Positions 45,745 to 64,000 of a stretch of DNA of 64,000 nt are shown here, in pieces. A program made the position numbers and the translations under genes. Every line of letters begins with the position of its first letter. The first letter of the stretch is position 1. The notes beneath the pieces are model-generated. The model was not told the DNA's origin, made no database searches, and saw only the letters and a list, made by a program, of their open reading frames with translations. The DNA comes from Anthopleura xanthogrammica (taxonomy: Eukaryota; Cnidaria; Anthozoa; Actiniaria; Actiniidae), in the NCBI GenBank assembly GCA_964019055.1, contig OZ025207.1:11126090-11190089 (forward strand). The letters are read 5' to 3'.

Positions 45745-64000
<18,256 letters not shown>

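Overview
This window looks like animal (metazoan) nuclear DNA, most likely from an anthozoan cnidarian such as a coral. It is AT-rich, has phased GT-AG introns, is dense in microsatellites and minisatellites, and carries many short elements with inverted ends and tRNA-derived SINE-like pieces. The assignment to cnidarians is inference from repeat style and gene architecture. There are no bacterial-type operons.

Three genes can be assembled by hand from splice sites and reading phase. (1) A small four-exon gene on the minus strand (12049 down to 10774) encodes a predicted secreted, cysteine-poor, alanine-rich protein of 145 residues. (2) Gene A on the plus strand (17247-44311, 34 exons) encodes a receptor-like protein of about 1363 residues. 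Its order is signal peptide, N-terminal leucine-rich-repeat cap, 26 leucine-rich repeats with one repeat per exon, a cysteine-rich GCC2/GCC3-like stalk, about nine membrane segments and a short cytoplasmic tail. (3) Gene B (45745 to beyond the right edge) is a head-to-tail paralogue with the same first exons and one-to-one matching repeat exons. Its stalk and membrane part lie outside the window.

Layout: 1-10.7 kb has no supported gene and holds a CTCTG/TCTG array, a 35-copy 55-bp minisatellite and a 537-bp TTCTA array. 10.7-14.4 kb holds the small secreted gene and its possible 5' leader. 14.4-17.2 kb is intergenic with a SINE. 17.2-44.3 kb is gene A. 44.3-45.7 kb is a short intergenic gap. 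45.7-64 kb is gene B.

The most striking feature is how the gene B leucine-rich-repeat ectodomain is being remodelled by tandem repeats in its introns. A 35-bp minisatellite fills one intron (4.4 kb) and contains an 805-bp higher-order duplication. The minisatellite together with four repeat exons has been duplicated as a block of about 2.36 kb. In the second block the splice donor of the last exon has been replaced by a CCAT array of about 860 bp. Gene A shows a similar but smaller event, a 206-bp tandem duplication that makes one extra repeat exon. Because nearly all repeat exons are phase 2-2, such duplications and skips keep the frame.
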